Below are positions 54,874-64,000 of a stretch of 64,000 nt of DNA, in pieces. The DNA lies in the NCBI RefSeq assembly GCF_001276715.1, contig NZ_LIUQ01000022.1:1-64000 (forward strand). Direction: 5' to 3'. Below the pieces are notes generated by a model. It searched no databases and had not been told where the DNA came from. It saw nothing but the letters and a program-made list of their open reading frames with translations. Numbering within the stretch: the stretch's first letter is position 1; each line of letters starts with the position of its first letter. The position numbers and the translations under genes were made by a program. The DNA comes from Planktothricoides sp. SR001. Lineage in GTDB: Bacteria > Cyanobacteriota > Cyanobacteriia > Cyanobacteriales > Laspinemataceae.

Positions 54874-55317
54874 ATTTTGATTGAAAAATAGACGAAGACA
54901 CTGATTTCACGTTGTTATAGAATTGTTCTAGCAAAAACCGAGTGTCTCTTGAACCGGATGCACTGACAAGACTCTTCACAAAATAGCATAAAGAGTTTCG
55001 GCTTGGTGTTTAGAAGTCCAAAGAATTACTAGAGAATTACTCATATCTCCTTGCCTCTCTACCAGAAACCATCATTGAGTCCCATCCGCGATCGGTTCTG
55101 GAACCACAAAAAAACAGCCTAAGCGTATATACTATATAATCCAGCAAAATCCGCCGAAAATAGGCATCATCTTAACATTCAACATTTCTTAACAAATTTT
55201 AAATCAGGAAAAGTATTTGACGAAAAATTAAACTGATTGGCTTGACGATCCCAAATCTGCACATAACCCCGCTCGACCCGCTATAATATTCCATATCTAA
55301 TCCTTTGTACAATTACG
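54874..55317. other. Intergenic region upstream of the L,D-transpeptidase
   Basis: These 444 bases lie between divergent genes and contain no recognised gene. TATAAT at 55282-55287, 30 bases before the GTG start, is a good -10 candidate for the transpeptidase, but no matching -35 lies at 16-18 bp. Confidence 0.45.
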
Positions 55318-55980
55318 GTGGCCAAGAATCTTCCCATGATGCGGCAACTCAAAACGAAATCGCAATCGCTTACTAAACGCCTCATGCTGGCGACCTCTAG
55401 TATTTTGATGTTTTTGTTGTCGGTCCAGCAACTCTCTCAAGCATCGAGTCCTCAGCCGGTCAATCCCATCATACCGATCAAAGTCTCAGCAGACAACGCA
55501 GTCCGACTACCTCCCCTAGGCAGTTTAGAAAACTATATTCCTCTGCATCAAGTTGAACCAGCACCGATTACTCAGAGCAAATATTTGGTCATTTCTTTAA
55601 GCGATCGCCAAGTTCATCTCTATGAAAATGAAGAATTAAAAATCAGTTATCCAATTGCGATCGGTAAAGAAGGCTGGGAAACCCCCACAGGTCAATTTAA
55701 TGTTTTACAAATGCTGGCAAATCCTTATTGGGAACATCCCTGGACGGGAGAAATTGTGCCCCCCGGAGAAGATAATCCCTTGGGAACTCGTTGGATAGGT
55801 TTTTGGACTGATGGCACCAATTTTATTGGCTTTCATGGCACCCCCAATGAAGACCTAGTTGGGCAAGCTGTATCCCACGGCTGTATCCGCATGAAAAATG
55901 ACGATGTAGTGGCCTTATTTGAACAAGTCGAAATCGGCACTACTGTGATTGTGAAAAATGAGCCAATAGCAGAAAAATAA
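55318..55980 (+). CDS. L,D-transpeptidase (YkuD domain)
   Basis: A 220-residue exported enzyme. The N-terminus has a signal peptide or anchor (LMLATSSILMFLLSVQQLSQ). The YkuD domain (about 85-218) has the conserved His in GFHGTP and the catalytic Cys in SHGCIRMKNDD. It makes 3-3 cross-links in peptidoglycan or attaches proteins to it. The open frame starts with GTG at 55318; an ATG seven codons later (MMRQLKTKSQS) is an equally good start. It is convergent with the TPR gene, with a hairpin between them. Confidence 0.9.
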   Translation: MAKNLPMMRQLKTKSQSLTKRLMLATSSILMFLLSVQQLSQASSPQPVNPIIPIKVSADNAVRLPPLGSLENYIPLHQVEPAPITQSKYLVISLSDRQVHLYENEELKISYPIAIGKEGWETPTGQFNVLQMLANPYWEHPWTGEIVPPGEDNPLGTRWIGFWTDGTNFIGFHGTPNEDLVGQAVSHGCIRMKNDDVVALFEQVEIGTTVIVKNEPIAEK

Positions 55981-56093
55981 AAGCATCAGCGAATGTTTCA
56001 TCTGCTTAGGAGGCTAATGAAAATTTACCACAGAGGCACAAAGTAACACAGAGAGGAAAATTTGTCCTAATTTTCCCAGGTTAGAGCTACAAA

Positions 56094-56126
56094 GCCCCCC
56101 CTTTTTAAGGGGGTTTGGGGGTATCT
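56094..56126. terminator. C-run/G-run hairpin between convergent genes
   Basis: CCCCCCCTTTTTAAGGGGG followed by TTTGGGGG lies between the L,D-transpeptidase and TPR genes. It belongs to the same repeat family as the three units inside the kinase at 15.4 kb. An ACCACAGAGGCACAAAG repeat precedes it at about 56027-56053. It could terminate transcription, but it is primarily a dispersed repeat. Confidence 0.55.
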
Positions 56127-56196
56127 CTAAGGTAGGAAAGCTTTCTTTTCTAATCGATTAAATCCGGGTATTTCTGGTGACATAGGGAGACTAAAA

Positions 56197-58095
56197 TTAC
56201 AGCGATCGCTGATACTTTTCTAACAATACCCCAAGATGATCGAAACCATCTACGCCAATCACCGAAATAAAGTTTTTCCGATGTTCTTGCAAAAAATCAT
56301 TAAAAGCATTTGCTCCAGATTGACCTTGTAAAATTGTCAGCAAAGCAGCCGGTTGTCGCCACTCATTAGAGCCAATTTGTTCTAACATATACATCCCTAA
56401 AAATCCCGTCACCATCGCCGGTTCAAACTGGTTCAAACTCCAATAAGTTTGAGCCAAATAAGCGTAATTTAAACCCTGTAAATATAAATCTCCTGAAAAT
56501 TCAGCCGCTTTAAATCCGACTACTAAGTTTGGCAGCGCCTTTTGGGGTTTATCTAATAATACATAAGCAATGCCTAAACTACTGGCACAAAGTGCCTCGG
56601 TCTGCCGATAAGTAAAAGCGTCTGCCGGTAAATCCGCCAAATTTGTAGATAATTGTAACCCTTGTTCTAAATACCCGATCGCCGTTTCATAAGTTTCATA
56701 AATATCCGCATCCACTTGTGTCATTTCTCGCGCTTGAAACACTTGGCTATAACCAAGATTGGCCAAAGCATTCGCCTGTCCCAAGCGATCGCCTCCTTGT
56801 CGAGCCAGAATTAAAGCCCGCTGACTCGCATTAATCGCCTCCTCATAATTTTTCTGCCCTAAATAAGACCGACTCAAATGATTTAAATTAGCAATTTCAC
56901 ACAGAGAATCCCCGGCTTTTTGGGCAATTTCCAACGCTTCTTGGTGCAACTGAATCGCCCGGTTATATTCACCAAACGAGCGCAGGGAATAGCCTAACAT
57001 AGTCAAAATTCGGGCTTTTTCTTCAGTGCCTTCTACTCGGCTTAATGGCTCATCTAAATAGGACAAAGCATTGCGTAAATATTCGCCCCCAAACAACGCA
57101 AAAATTCCGCCATATAAAGGAAAATATGACTGCTGAGAAAAAGTCCGCAAAATTTGTAACGTCCCTTGAAAACAAGCATCGCTAAATAAGCGTCCTTCTG
57201 AAGATTGATTAAACCCATTCGCCAATTGCGACCAAATCACCGCAAAAGTTAAAAACGTAGAAATTGATAACTTAGCCCCCACTTTGGCATCATAAATTAG
57301 TCGGTCAAACCAAGTGACTAAACCCCGCTGTAAACACTGTAAAATCACAGTAACTTCTAGTAAATCACTGATTTGAATCGCCGATGTTTGTCGAGTCAAA
57401 TCAATCACTGATTGATTGTTTGCAATCGTTTGAAACAAAGTTTTTGCCCAAGACGGATCTAATTGTTTTGCCCAAACCCCCCAAGGGCCTCCCTGTGCTG
57501 AAGTCCCTTCAAATCCCAGTGGCGATCGCCCTTGGTCATAAATCCAACTAACTAAATCAGGTGCCAATTTTTCCCAGGATTTTAAACCCCTTTGAATCCC
57601 TTCTACCAGTTGGGCAATTTCTGGATCCGTTTCCGTCTGATTAATCTTGGTATCCGCCAAATTTTTCCCCAGTTGTTGTAATTGTTCCAGGGTTAAAGGT
57701 TGTGGTTGGTTGGGATCGATCGCTCGCAACAAAACCCCTAAACGCTCTCCTGGTTCAGCGGTGATAATTTGTTGACTGGTTTGGGCGATCACCTCCGTTA
57801 CCCGATTTTCTTGCTGCCAACGTTCCCATTCTCCGGCGATCGTTTGCAAAGCTCGCAAAATGCGATTCACTTTCGCTTGCTTCAACTCATCAATTTCCTG
57901 ATTCAATTGCTCTTGAGTCGTTGTCAGTCTTTCGCTCAGACAGCGTTCAAAAATTTCCCCCGTCCCTGGGGTCACGTCTCGGACTAACATCCGATAAACC
58001 TGTTCTTTTGAGCGAATATTTCCCTTCAGGGTTGTCTCGACAATCTTCTCAATTAACCCCAAATAGCGATCGCGCATAGAAGTAGCTTCAGCCAT
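56197..58095 (-). CDS. Tetratricopeptide repeat protein
   Basis: A 632-residue cytoplasmic protein. The N-terminal third is helical and unrecognised (RDRYLGLIEKIVETTLKGN onward). From about 360 to 560 there are TPR units of the NB-ARC/tetratrico type (ILTMLGYSLRSFGEYNRAI, IANLNHLSRSYLGQKNYEEA, ANALANLGYSQVF). It probably acts as a scaffold; the partner is unknown. It starts at the ATG at 58095 (MAEATSMRDRYLG) and is alone between convergent ldt and co-directional glmS. Confidence 0.8.
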   Translation of the reverse strand: MAEATSMRDRYLGLIEKIVETTLKGNIRSKEQVYRMLVRDVTPGTGEIFERCLSERLTTTQEQLNQEIDELKQAKVNRILRALQTIAGEWERWQQENRVTEVIAQTSQQIITAEPGERLGVLLRAIDPNQPQPLTLEQLQQLGKNLADTKINQTETDPEIAQLVEGIQRGLKSWEKLAPDLVSWIYDQGRSPLGFEGTSAQGGPWGVWAKQLDPSWAKTLFQTIANNQSVIDLTRQTSAIQISDLLEVTVILQCLQRGLVTWFDRLIYDAKVGAKLSISTFLTFAVIWSQLANGFNQSSEGRLFSDACFQGTLQILRTFSQQSYFPLYGGIFALFGGEYLRNALSYLDEPLSRVEGTEEKARILTMLGYSLRSFGEYNRAIQLHQEALEIAQKAGDSLCEIANLNHLSRSYLGQKNYEEAINASQRALILARQGGDRLGQANALANLGYSQVFQAREMTQVDADIYETYETAIGYLEQGLQLSTNLADLPADAFTYRQTEALCASSLGIAYVLLDKPQKALPNLVVGFKAAEFSGDLYLQGLNYAYLAQTYWSLNQFEPAMVTGFLGMYMLEQIGSNEWRQPAALLTILQGQSGANAFNDFLQEHRKNFISVIGVDGFDHLGVLLEKYQRSL

Positions 58096-58234
58096 ACAAC
58101 TTAAATGATTGCTCCCATCTAATTGTTTTTATCTTGTCTATTGTACTTCTATATTCATCCTTTATACTAAAAAATTAACTTATCTTCAAATAATTTTTAT
58201 TTAATTGTAATAATTATTCTGGCTACAATAAACA

Positions 58235-58265
58235 AAAATCCCGGATTTGAAGAAACCGGGATTTT
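58235..58265 (-). terminator. Terminator-like hairpin after glmS
   Basis: AAAATCCCGG at 58235-58244 pairs with CCGGGATTTT at 58256-58265. On the minus strand, downstream of the glmS stop, it gives a GC-rich core followed by T residues. It overlaps a dispersed GAAACCGGG motif. Confidence 0.7.
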
Positions 58266-58324
58266 AATCAAAAACCGTTCTTTATTATTAAATAAAATTG
58301 GTTTTTTATTAATCAAACATGGAA

Positions 58325-60238
58325 CTATTCCACCGTCACAGACTTAGCTAAATTTCGGGGTTGATCCACATCCAAACCGCGTCGGGCGGCAATATGATAA
58401 GACAACAATTGTAACGGCAAAACCGCCAAAGGTGGAGAAATCAACTCATCGACTGCTGGCACGGAAAAAATAATCTTAAAAATGTCCCCAGCTTCCCCAT
58501 CACTAGATGATGTCACCCCAATTAATTGAGCATCACGGGCTTTCGCTTCTTGAGCATTAGAAATCACCTTTTCATACACAGAACCTGGCATAGCGATCGC
58601 CAGCACCGGCACCTTATTATCCAAAAGCGCGATCGGGCCATGCTTCATTTCCCCTGCGGGATATCCTTCTGCATGAATATAGCTGATTTCCTTCAGTTTC
58701 AGCGCCCCTTCCAAAGCAATAGGGAAATTAATTCCCCGACCAATAAAGATAAAATCTTGAGTATCCACAAACTGATGGGCTAACTCATCAATTTTTCCTT
58801 CTTGATTGGTCAAAACTAATTCCATTTGTCCCGGTAATTGATGCAGACTTTTCACCAATTCTTTCAGCTTTTCTACCGGCACACTTTGCCGGTAATAAGC
58901 TAACTCAATGGTCAGGGCATAAAAAGCAATCAACTGAGCCATAAACGACTTCGTAGCCGCCACGCCAATTTCAATGCCCGCCAAGGTATTAATAATATTT
59001 GGCACCAAATGACCTAACGATGACTCAGGGCGATTAGTAATCCCCAAAAGTCGCGGCTGAAATTCCGCCGACAAACCAAATCGGCGCTGTTGTTCCATTG
59101 CCAAAGCCGCCAGAGTATCCGCAGTTTCTCCTGACTGACTAATCCCAATAGTTAAAGTATTTGGCGTAATCGGTGAAGGAGCATAACGAAATTCTGAAGC
59201 ATAATGGACTGATGTGGGAATTCCGGCTACCTGTTCAATTAAATATTTCCCCACTAAACCAGCGTGCCAACTGGTGCCACAAGCCAAAATTTCCACTTGT
59301 TGCAAATTTTGATAAAGTTCTGGGGCTATTCCCAGATTCACTGGTTTTGACCCTTCCGTTCCTGGTTGCCAATCATGGTTAAAATACTGTTCCAAAAATG
59401 AGCGGACAACGGACGGTTGCTCATAGATTTCTTTAAGCATAAAATGCTTAAACCCTTGTTTTTCCACCAGGGTGGGACTCAAGTCTAGCAGGTGGGGCAA
59501 TTTTTTCAGGCGATCGCCCGCAAAATTATACATCTCCACCCCCAACGGAGTCAGGCGGCCGATTTCTCCATTCTCCAGCGGCAACACCGCACGAGTATGA
59601 GCCACGATCGCCGGAGTATCCGAAGCGCAGAAAAACTCCCCTTGGCCAAAACCAATCACCAGGGGCGCCTGTTGTCTCGCCACAATAAGCTCATCGGGAT
59701 AATCCGCACAAATCACCGCGATCGCAAACGCCCCATGTAACTCATTCACCACCTTTCGGACTGCCTCCAAAAACTCAGACGCAAAACCAGCCGCCGTCTT
59801 GGGTGTAGTTTCTTTCTTCTCCTCAGCCAAAAAATCAGCAATCAAATGGGGAATCACCTCCGTATCCGTATCGGAGCGAAACTCATACCCTTTACTTTTG
59901 AGCAGTTCTCGCAACTCACGATAATTTTCCACAATCCCATTTTGCACCACCGCCACCCGCTGCGCCATATCCAAATGGGGATGGGCATTGCGTTCTTCTG
60001 GCTTCCCGTGGGTTGCCCAGCGGGTATGTCCAATCCCAATTTGGCTAGGGTTTTCCAACAGCTTCAGCTTTTCTTTCAGATGGCGTAATTTCCCCTGAGC
60101 CCGAACGCAACTCACCTCTCCTTCCCAAATCGTCGCCACCCCCGCAGAATCATAACCCCGATATTCCAGTTGTTCCAATCCGGCGATTAAAATATCACTC
60201 GCGGTTTGAGTGCCGATATAACCAACAATCCCACACAT
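58325..60238 (-). CDS. glmS: Glutamine--fructose-6-phosphate aminotransferase (isomerizing)
   Basis: A 637-residue enzyme that makes glucosamine 6-phosphate, the entry to peptidoglycan and LPS amino sugars. Class II glutaminase with the N-terminal Cys2 nucleophile (MCGIVGYIG), GIGHTRWATHG and the GHSYSD-type loop. Two SIS domains follow (LACGTSWHAGLVGKY, GISQSGETADT, IGRGINFPIALEGALKLKEI), ending in the conserved LAKSVTVE. Length is typical for cyanobacteria. No glmS ribozyme is seen upstream. Confidence 0.96.
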   Translation of the reverse strand: MCGIVGYIGTQTASDILIAGLEQLEYRGYDSAGVATIWEGEVSCVRAQGKLRHLKEKLKLLENPSQIGIGHTRWATHGKPEERNAHPHLDMAQRVAVVQNGIVENYRELRELLKSKGYEFRSDTDTEVIPHLIADFLAEEKKETTPKTAAGFASEFLEAVRKVVNELHGAFAIAVICADYPDELIVARQQAPLVIGFGQGEFFCASDTPAIVAHTRAVLPLENGEIGRLTPLGVEMYNFAGDRLKKLPHLLDLSPTLVEKQGFKHFMLKEIYEQPSVVRSFLEQYFNHDWQPGTEGSKPVNLGIAPELYQNLQQVEILACGTSWHAGLVGKYLIEQVAGIPTSVHYASEFRYAPSPITPNTLTIGISQSGETADTLAALAMEQQRRFGLSAEFQPRLLGITNRPESSLGHLVPNIINTLAGIEIGVAATKSFMAQLIAFYALTIELAYYRQSVPVEKLKELVKSLHQLPGQMELVLTNQEGKIDELAHQFVDTQDFIFIGRGINFPIALEGALKLKEISYIHAEGYPAGEMKHGPIALLDNKVPVLAIAMPGSVYEKVISNAQEAKARDAQLIGVTSSSDGEAGDIFKIIFSVPAVDELISPPLAVLPLQLLSYHIAARRGLDVDQPRNLAKSVTVE

Positions 60239-60339
60239 TTTTTCATCACTCCTTATTTAACAGGGTTGATCTAATTTTTACTCGTTTAAAAAAACTATTC
60301 AATTATTAGGATAGCGCTCAGTATTTTTTACAGGTTATC

Positions 60340-60631
60340 GGTCTAGGGTGTGGGGCCGCCATCGGTGCAGGGTGTGGGGGAAAGAAAGGGTGTGGGGCTG
60401 CCATCGGTGCAGGGTGTGGGGGGGGGAAAGTGAAAAGTGAAAAGTGGTAGGGGCGAATGGCCATTCGCCCGTACAAAAGTCGTAGGGGCGACGAGCGCAT
60501 TCGCCCGTACAAAAGAAATATCACTATTCACAATTCACTATTCAACATTCACTATTCACTCTTCACTATTCACTCTTCACTCTTCCCTACACCCTACACC
60601 CTACACCGATGGCGGCCCTACACCCTAGACC
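60340..60631. mobile_element. MITE-like element with 41-bp inverted ends
   Basis: The 41 bases at 60340-60380 (GGTCTAGGGTGTGGGG...) are matched, with a few mismatches, by the complement of 60591-60631. Inside are a second GGTGTGGGGCTGCCATCGG copy, two TAGGGGCGA palindromes (60447-60474 and 60481-60510) and a TTCACTA heptad array (60523-60585). At 292 bp with no transposase, it is a composite of dispersed repeats between glmS and psaC. Confidence 0.6.
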
Positions 60632-60641
60632 CCACACCCAA

Positions 60642-60672
60642 CAAAAAAATAAGGGGGTTGATTCAACCCCCT
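60642..60672 (-). terminator. Rho-independent terminator of psaC
   Basis: On the minus strand AGGGGGTTG pairs with CAACCCCCT (60652-60672, 9-bp stem, 3-base loop), followed by TATTTTTTT. It lies 65 bases after the psaC stop. Confidence 0.88.
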
Positions 60673-60736
60673 CAATCCCAAAAAATATCAAAATGCCATG
60701 AGCGACAAAACTGACAGTACAATGTCAGTTATGATA

Positions 60737-61318
<582 letters not shown>

Positions 61319-62242
61319 CTAGAAGCCTAGCTTGTCCAAAACTGACCGGGTGGAAACCACATGACGGTCTAAGCCTAATTGTTTTGGTTCAATTCCTACC
61401 GCCAGTCCGACCAATTGCGGCAAATGTAATACGGGCAAATCTAAGGTCTGTCCGATCGCCTTAGCCACTTCTGGTTGACGGGAGTCTAGGTTGAGATGAC
61501 ACAAAGGACAAGGAGTGACGATACAATCAGCGCCTTTTTCCAAGGCTTCTAGCAGATGAGTCCCGGCCATTTTAAAAGATTTTTCCGGGGCATAGCTGGA
61601 AATTGGCCAGCCACAGCATTGAATTCGGCCTCGGTAATAAATAGGTTCAGCCCCGATCGCTCGAAACACATTTTCCATAGATTCCGGTGCATAAGGATCG
61701 TCATAGGGCAGGGTTTTTTGTGCCCGCAGGAGATAGCAGCCGTAGAAAGCGGCACATCGTAGGGGCGAACGGCCGTTCGCCCCTACGAGCGATCGCTTGA
61801 CTCGTTTTTGTAATTCTTCGAGTCCGTAATCTGTGACTAAAGCCCAGAGTAGATGCTTGACTTCTGTAGTGCCTTGATAGGGGGCACAGCCTTCCTTAGC
61901 TAGTAAACCGTTAATTTTTTCTACATAAGCGGGGTCTGTACTCTGAAATTCTTTCAGTCGTTCGTCTACATGACCGATTACCCCTTGACAAGTGCTGCAA
62001 TGAGTCAATAGGGGCAGTTTAAGTTGCTCGGCTAAAGCGATGTTGCGGGCATTGACCGTATCTTCGAGCAACCGAGAATCTTCTTTAAAGGTGCCAGAAC
62101 CGCAGCAAGAAGCTTTTTTTAATTCAATTAGTTCAATACCGAGGGCTTCGGTCAGTGCGGCAGTAGACTGATAAAGCTCTCGGGCTGCCCCTTGGGAAAC
62201 GCAGCCGGGAAAATAGGCATATTTCAAGGTTGGAGATGGCAT
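61319..62242 (-). CDS. HdrB-like CCG-domain iron-sulfur protein
   Basis: A 307-residue protein of the heterodisulfide reductase subunit B/GlpC CCG family. Two Cys-rich CCG domains are seen: the first with PGC and ASCCGSGTF plus CSTCQGV, the second with [19 protein letters not shown] and CPLCHLN. Such subunits bind [4Fe-4S] clusters and act in redox complexes; in cyanobacteria the partner is uncertain (succinate dehydrogenase or another oxidoreductase). A 30-bp perfect palindrome is inserted in frame between the domains and adds the residues [11 protein letters not shown]. The frame is not broken. Confidence 0.85.
   Translation of the reverse strand: MPSPTLKYAYFPGCVSQGAARELYQSTAALTEALGIELIELKKASCCGSGTFKEDSRLLEDTVNARNIALAEQLKLPLLTHCSTCQGVIGHVDERLKEFQSTDPAYVEKINGLLAKEGCAPYQGTTEVKHLLWALVTDYGLEELQKRVKRSLVGANGRSPLRCAAFYGCYLLRAQKTLPYDDPYAPESMENVFRAIGAEPIYYRGRIQCCGWPISSYAPEKSFKMAGTHLLEALEKGADCIVTPCPLCHLNLDSRQPEVAKAIGQTLDLPVLHLPQLVGLAVGIEPKQLGLDRHVVSTRSVLDKLGF
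61758..61787 (-). repeat. In-frame 30-bp palindrome inside the HdrB-like gene
   Basis: CGTAGGGGCGAACGG is followed directly by its exact reverse complement. On the coding strand it reads [10 protein letters not shown], just before the CAAFYG strand of the second CCG domain. The same palindrome, with AT for CG at the centre, is intergenic at 50610-50639. Confidence 0.9.
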
Positions 62243-62657
62243 AGCAGCTTTATTTACAGAGCGTTTGCATTAGAATGAGCCATCATCGCGATTCAAGCAG
62301 CGCTTTGGGGCGCAAGCTTCACGCACAAACTCATTCATGGCAATATCATCTCTTATCACACCCCCCCAAGACCGAATTTGTTGTATTTACTTAATAGTTA
62401 TAGTTGCTGACTTGCTGCCACTTTCGCGAACCCTCTACAGAAACCCATTGAGACGTAGCAACTGAAAATAATTGAATCCTGGGTCAGCAGCGATCCAGAA
62501 GAACTCGCAACACAAGCCCGTGACCAACGCAACTGGAGAAAAAACCAGGCACATTGCTAAATCTGTCACCCCTATCAGATAAGATAAAACAGTCCTAAAA
62601 ATATCACTTACCTCGCAGGTATTTTCCCGAATCCCTCTCTAAAAGCGAAAACATATG
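62243..62657. other. Intergenic region, no gene recognised
   Basis: No convincing gene. A frame at about 62473-62559 reads ESWVSSDPEELATQARDQRN and is soon closed by stops on both sides; it may be a remnant but matches nothing recognised. Confidence 0.4.
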
Positions 62658-62724
62658 CCACTTGGCGCCAGTTGACGCCACTTGACGCCACTTGACGCCA
62701 CTTGACGCCACTTGACGCCACTTG
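62658..62724. repeat. 10-bp tandem repeat (TTGACGCCAC)
   Basis: About six and a half units of CACTTGACGC, the first slightly diverged (CACTTGGCGC, CAGTTGACGC), leading directly into the 35-bp array. Confidence 0.88.
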
Positions 62725-62725
62725 C

Positions 62726-62992
62726 TCTACTTGGGGAGACCCCAAGACCGCAGTGGCTTCTTCACTTGGGGAGACCCCAAGACCGCAGTGGCTTCTCTAC
62801 TTGGGGAGACCCCAAGACCGCACTGGCTTCTTCACTTGGGGAGACCCCAAGACCCGTTCATGGTTCGCCAGTTGTTCATGGGGGAAACCCCCAAGACCAC
62901 ACTGGCTCACCGCAGTGCCTTCTCTACTTGGGGAGACCCCAAGACCGCAGTGGCTTCTCTACTTGGGGAGACCCCAAGACTGCAGTGGCTTC
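62726..62992. repeat. 35-bp hairpin-containing tandem array
   Basis: Units of 35 bp start at 62726, 62761, 62796, 62831 (incomplete), 62923 and 62958. Each has the perfect stem CTTGGGGAGACCCCAAG and the tail ACCGCAGTGGCTTC. The break at 62856-62922 holds a divergent hairpin TGGGGGAAACCCCCA. There are no variable spacers, so it is not a CRISPR array. It lies about 460 bp upstream of acpP. Confidence 0.9.
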
Positions 62993-63453
62993 TGAGGATC
63001 ATCTAATAGGGCTGACGAGAGTGAGTCTGTGAAATTTTTTCCCTATTTGAGAAAGGGCATTGGGACAGTGTGTCCGCAATGCTAAAATCTCAAAGCCTTG
63101 ATTTGTAAATGCCTCAGTCAGTCCTAGTCGGGAACAGTCATGCCGGTGCTGCCACCGGACACTTACTTATAAATGCGGGTACAGCAACCCAAGACAGACT
63201 TCGGCGGGATAGAAACCGGGTTTCTACCCTTGATTTCTCGTCATCGAGCCGAGATTTTTCCAAGAAACCCGGTTTCTGACCGAAGCGGTCATCACCCTAA
63301 CTTTTTGGGTGAATGAAGCGTTGGTGAGTAAATTTATGGCCGATATGAGCGATTGGTTAAGGCAAAATCCTTTGCGACTTGATGAAAATGAATCAATGCA
63401 AAGGTACGGATTTAATTTATTATAACTGCGGCACGCAAAGAGGAACCCAGCTA
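62993..63453. other. Upstream region of acpP
   Basis: No gene is seen. Two AAACCGGGTTTCT motifs lie at about 63209-63223 and 63264-63278, the last of the dispersed family. The acpP promoter should be within 63290-63440; AGAGGAA at 63438-63444 is its ribosome binding site. Confidence 0.55.
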
Positions 63454-63708
63454 ATGAGTCAAGATGACATTTTTGCAAAAGTAAAAGAAATCGTCGCCGA
63501 TCAACTGTCAATTGAAGATTCTGACAAGATCAAGCCAGAATCTAATTTCGCTAACGATCTCGGCGCCGACTCCCTGGATGTGGTTGAGTTGGTGATGGCC
63601 TTAGAAGAAGAGTTTGACATCGAAATCCCCGACGAAGCAGCGGAAGGAATTGCCACGGTGCAAGCAGCAGTTGACTACATCAAAGAACAAGTGGCAGCCA
63701 AAGCATAA
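63454..63708 (+). CDS. acpP: Acyl carrier protein
   Basis: An 84-residue protein starting [18 protein letters not shown], supported by AGAGGAA about ten bases upstream; the frame opens earlier at 63379 but that part is not conserved. The 4'-phosphopantetheine serine is in [12 protein letters not shown], and the acidic helix II ([13 protein letters not shown]) is typical. It carries acyl chains in fatty acid synthesis. fabF follows 60 bp later on the same strand, the usual cyanobacterial order. Confidence 0.97.
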   Translation: MSQDDIFAKVKEIVADQLSIEDSDKIKPESNFANDLGADSLDVVELVMALEEEFDIEIPDEAAEGIATVQAAVDYIKEQVAAKA

Positions 63709-63768
63709 TTCTGTCCCTCCGACACCTATGTTCTGCGTTTTTGGTATGAAAGCTCTTGAATCTGAATT

Positions 63769-64000
63769 ATGACCAATTTTGAACGGAAACGTGTTGTTGT
63801 TACGGGTCTCGGTGCGATTACGCCCATTGGGAATACCCTGGAAGAGTATTGGCAAGGGTTACTGACAGGGCGTAATGGTATTGACCGAATTACCTTGTTC
63901 GATCCATCTAATCATGCCTGCCGCATTGCCGGTGAGGTGAAGGGATTTGATCCAGGTGAATATTTGGATCGCAAGGAAATTAAACGGATGGACAGATTTG
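63769..64000 (+). CDS. fabF: 3-oxoacyl-ACP synthase II, 5' part
   Basis: The first 77 residues are present; the gene runs off the right edge. MTNFERKRVVVTGLGAITPI and YWQGLLTGRNGIDRI are the conserved FabF N-terminus. It elongates acyl-ACP with malonyl-ACP and is co-transcribed with acpP in most cyanobacteria. The catalytic Cys lies beyond the window. Confidence 0.95.
   Translation, partial: MTNFERKRVVVTGLGAITPIGNTLEEYWQGLLTGRNGIDRITLFDPSNHACRIAGEVKGFDPGEYLDRKEIKRMDRF

Noticed and set aside
62473-62559. Small gene reading ESWVSSDPEELATQARDQRN
   Set aside because: Stops lie close on both sides, there is no start codon or ribosome binding site, and no family was recognised.
62726-62992. CRISPR array
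   Set aside because: The repeats are regular and contain a palindrome, but the would-be spacers are nearly identical to each other and no cas gene is near. It is a plain tandem array.
62702-63032. Proteins rich in WGDPKT and GETPRP repeats
   Set aside because: All three frames stay open because a 35-bp repeat cycles through frames; none has a start signal or known domain.

Overview
The window comes from a cyanobacterium, most likely a filamentous oscillatorian type. It carries genes specific to oxygenic phototrophs: psaC (photosystem I), apcD (phycobilisome core), chlD (Mg-chelatase), a cyAbrB regulator and COP23-domain proteins. It is also full of the HIP1 octamer GCGATCGC and of heptanucleotide tandem repeats. 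No rRNA or tRNA gene was recognised. Everything here is read from the sequence by eye; no homology search was run.

Layout. 0-5 kb: a repeat-rich left edge, an RND/HlyD-type adaptor gene divergent from a TetR regulator with a good palindromic operator between them, then cydA without a visible cydB. 5-8.5 kb: a single-chain restriction-modification enzyme. 8.6-18.3 kb: a signalling block with a giant Ser/Thr kinase-ATPase-histidine kinase and, divergently, two tandem membrane Ser/Thr kinases. 18.4-22 kb: a lipoprotein, a DevB-type membrane fusion protein and DAHP synthase. 22.7-28.9 kb: a defence-like island with an MmeI-like restriction-modification enzyme, an ATPase-PIN pair whose PIN gene is frameshifted, and a Fic gene with two in-frame stops. 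The ATPase-PIN pair and the Fic gene are each bracketed by their own direct repeats. 29-39 kb: chlD, a membrane-HTH protein, an exported poly-aspartate protein, a MITE-like element, cyAbrB, lpxD, a DUF1232 protein, rlmD and apcD. 39.4-43.5 kb: two exported beta-helix/COP23 proteins, the second with an N-terminal trypsin-like protease. 43.6-47.5 kb: a two-gene histidine kinase/response regulator operon. 48.5-58 kb: a CHAD protein, a Crp/NtcA-like regulator, agmatine deiminase, a caspase-fold protein lacking both catalytic residues, an exported small protein, an L,D-transpeptidase and a TPR protein. 58.3-64 kb: glmS, psaC, an HdrB-like CCG protein, and acpP followed by fabF (cut by the right edge).

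The main themes are signalling (at least five kinases), envelope or exported proteins, DNA-modifying defence, and very active repeat spread. Several repeats have entered genes in frame. A 30-bp perfect palindrome lies inside the HdrB-like gene, and a 36-bp hairpin repeat lies inside a kinase gene whose tandem paralogue lacks it. The strongest candidates for something undescribed are the repeat-bracketed ATPase-PIN and Fic cassettes upstream of chlD, the protease/beta-helix/COP23 pair, and the exported Asp-rich protein.
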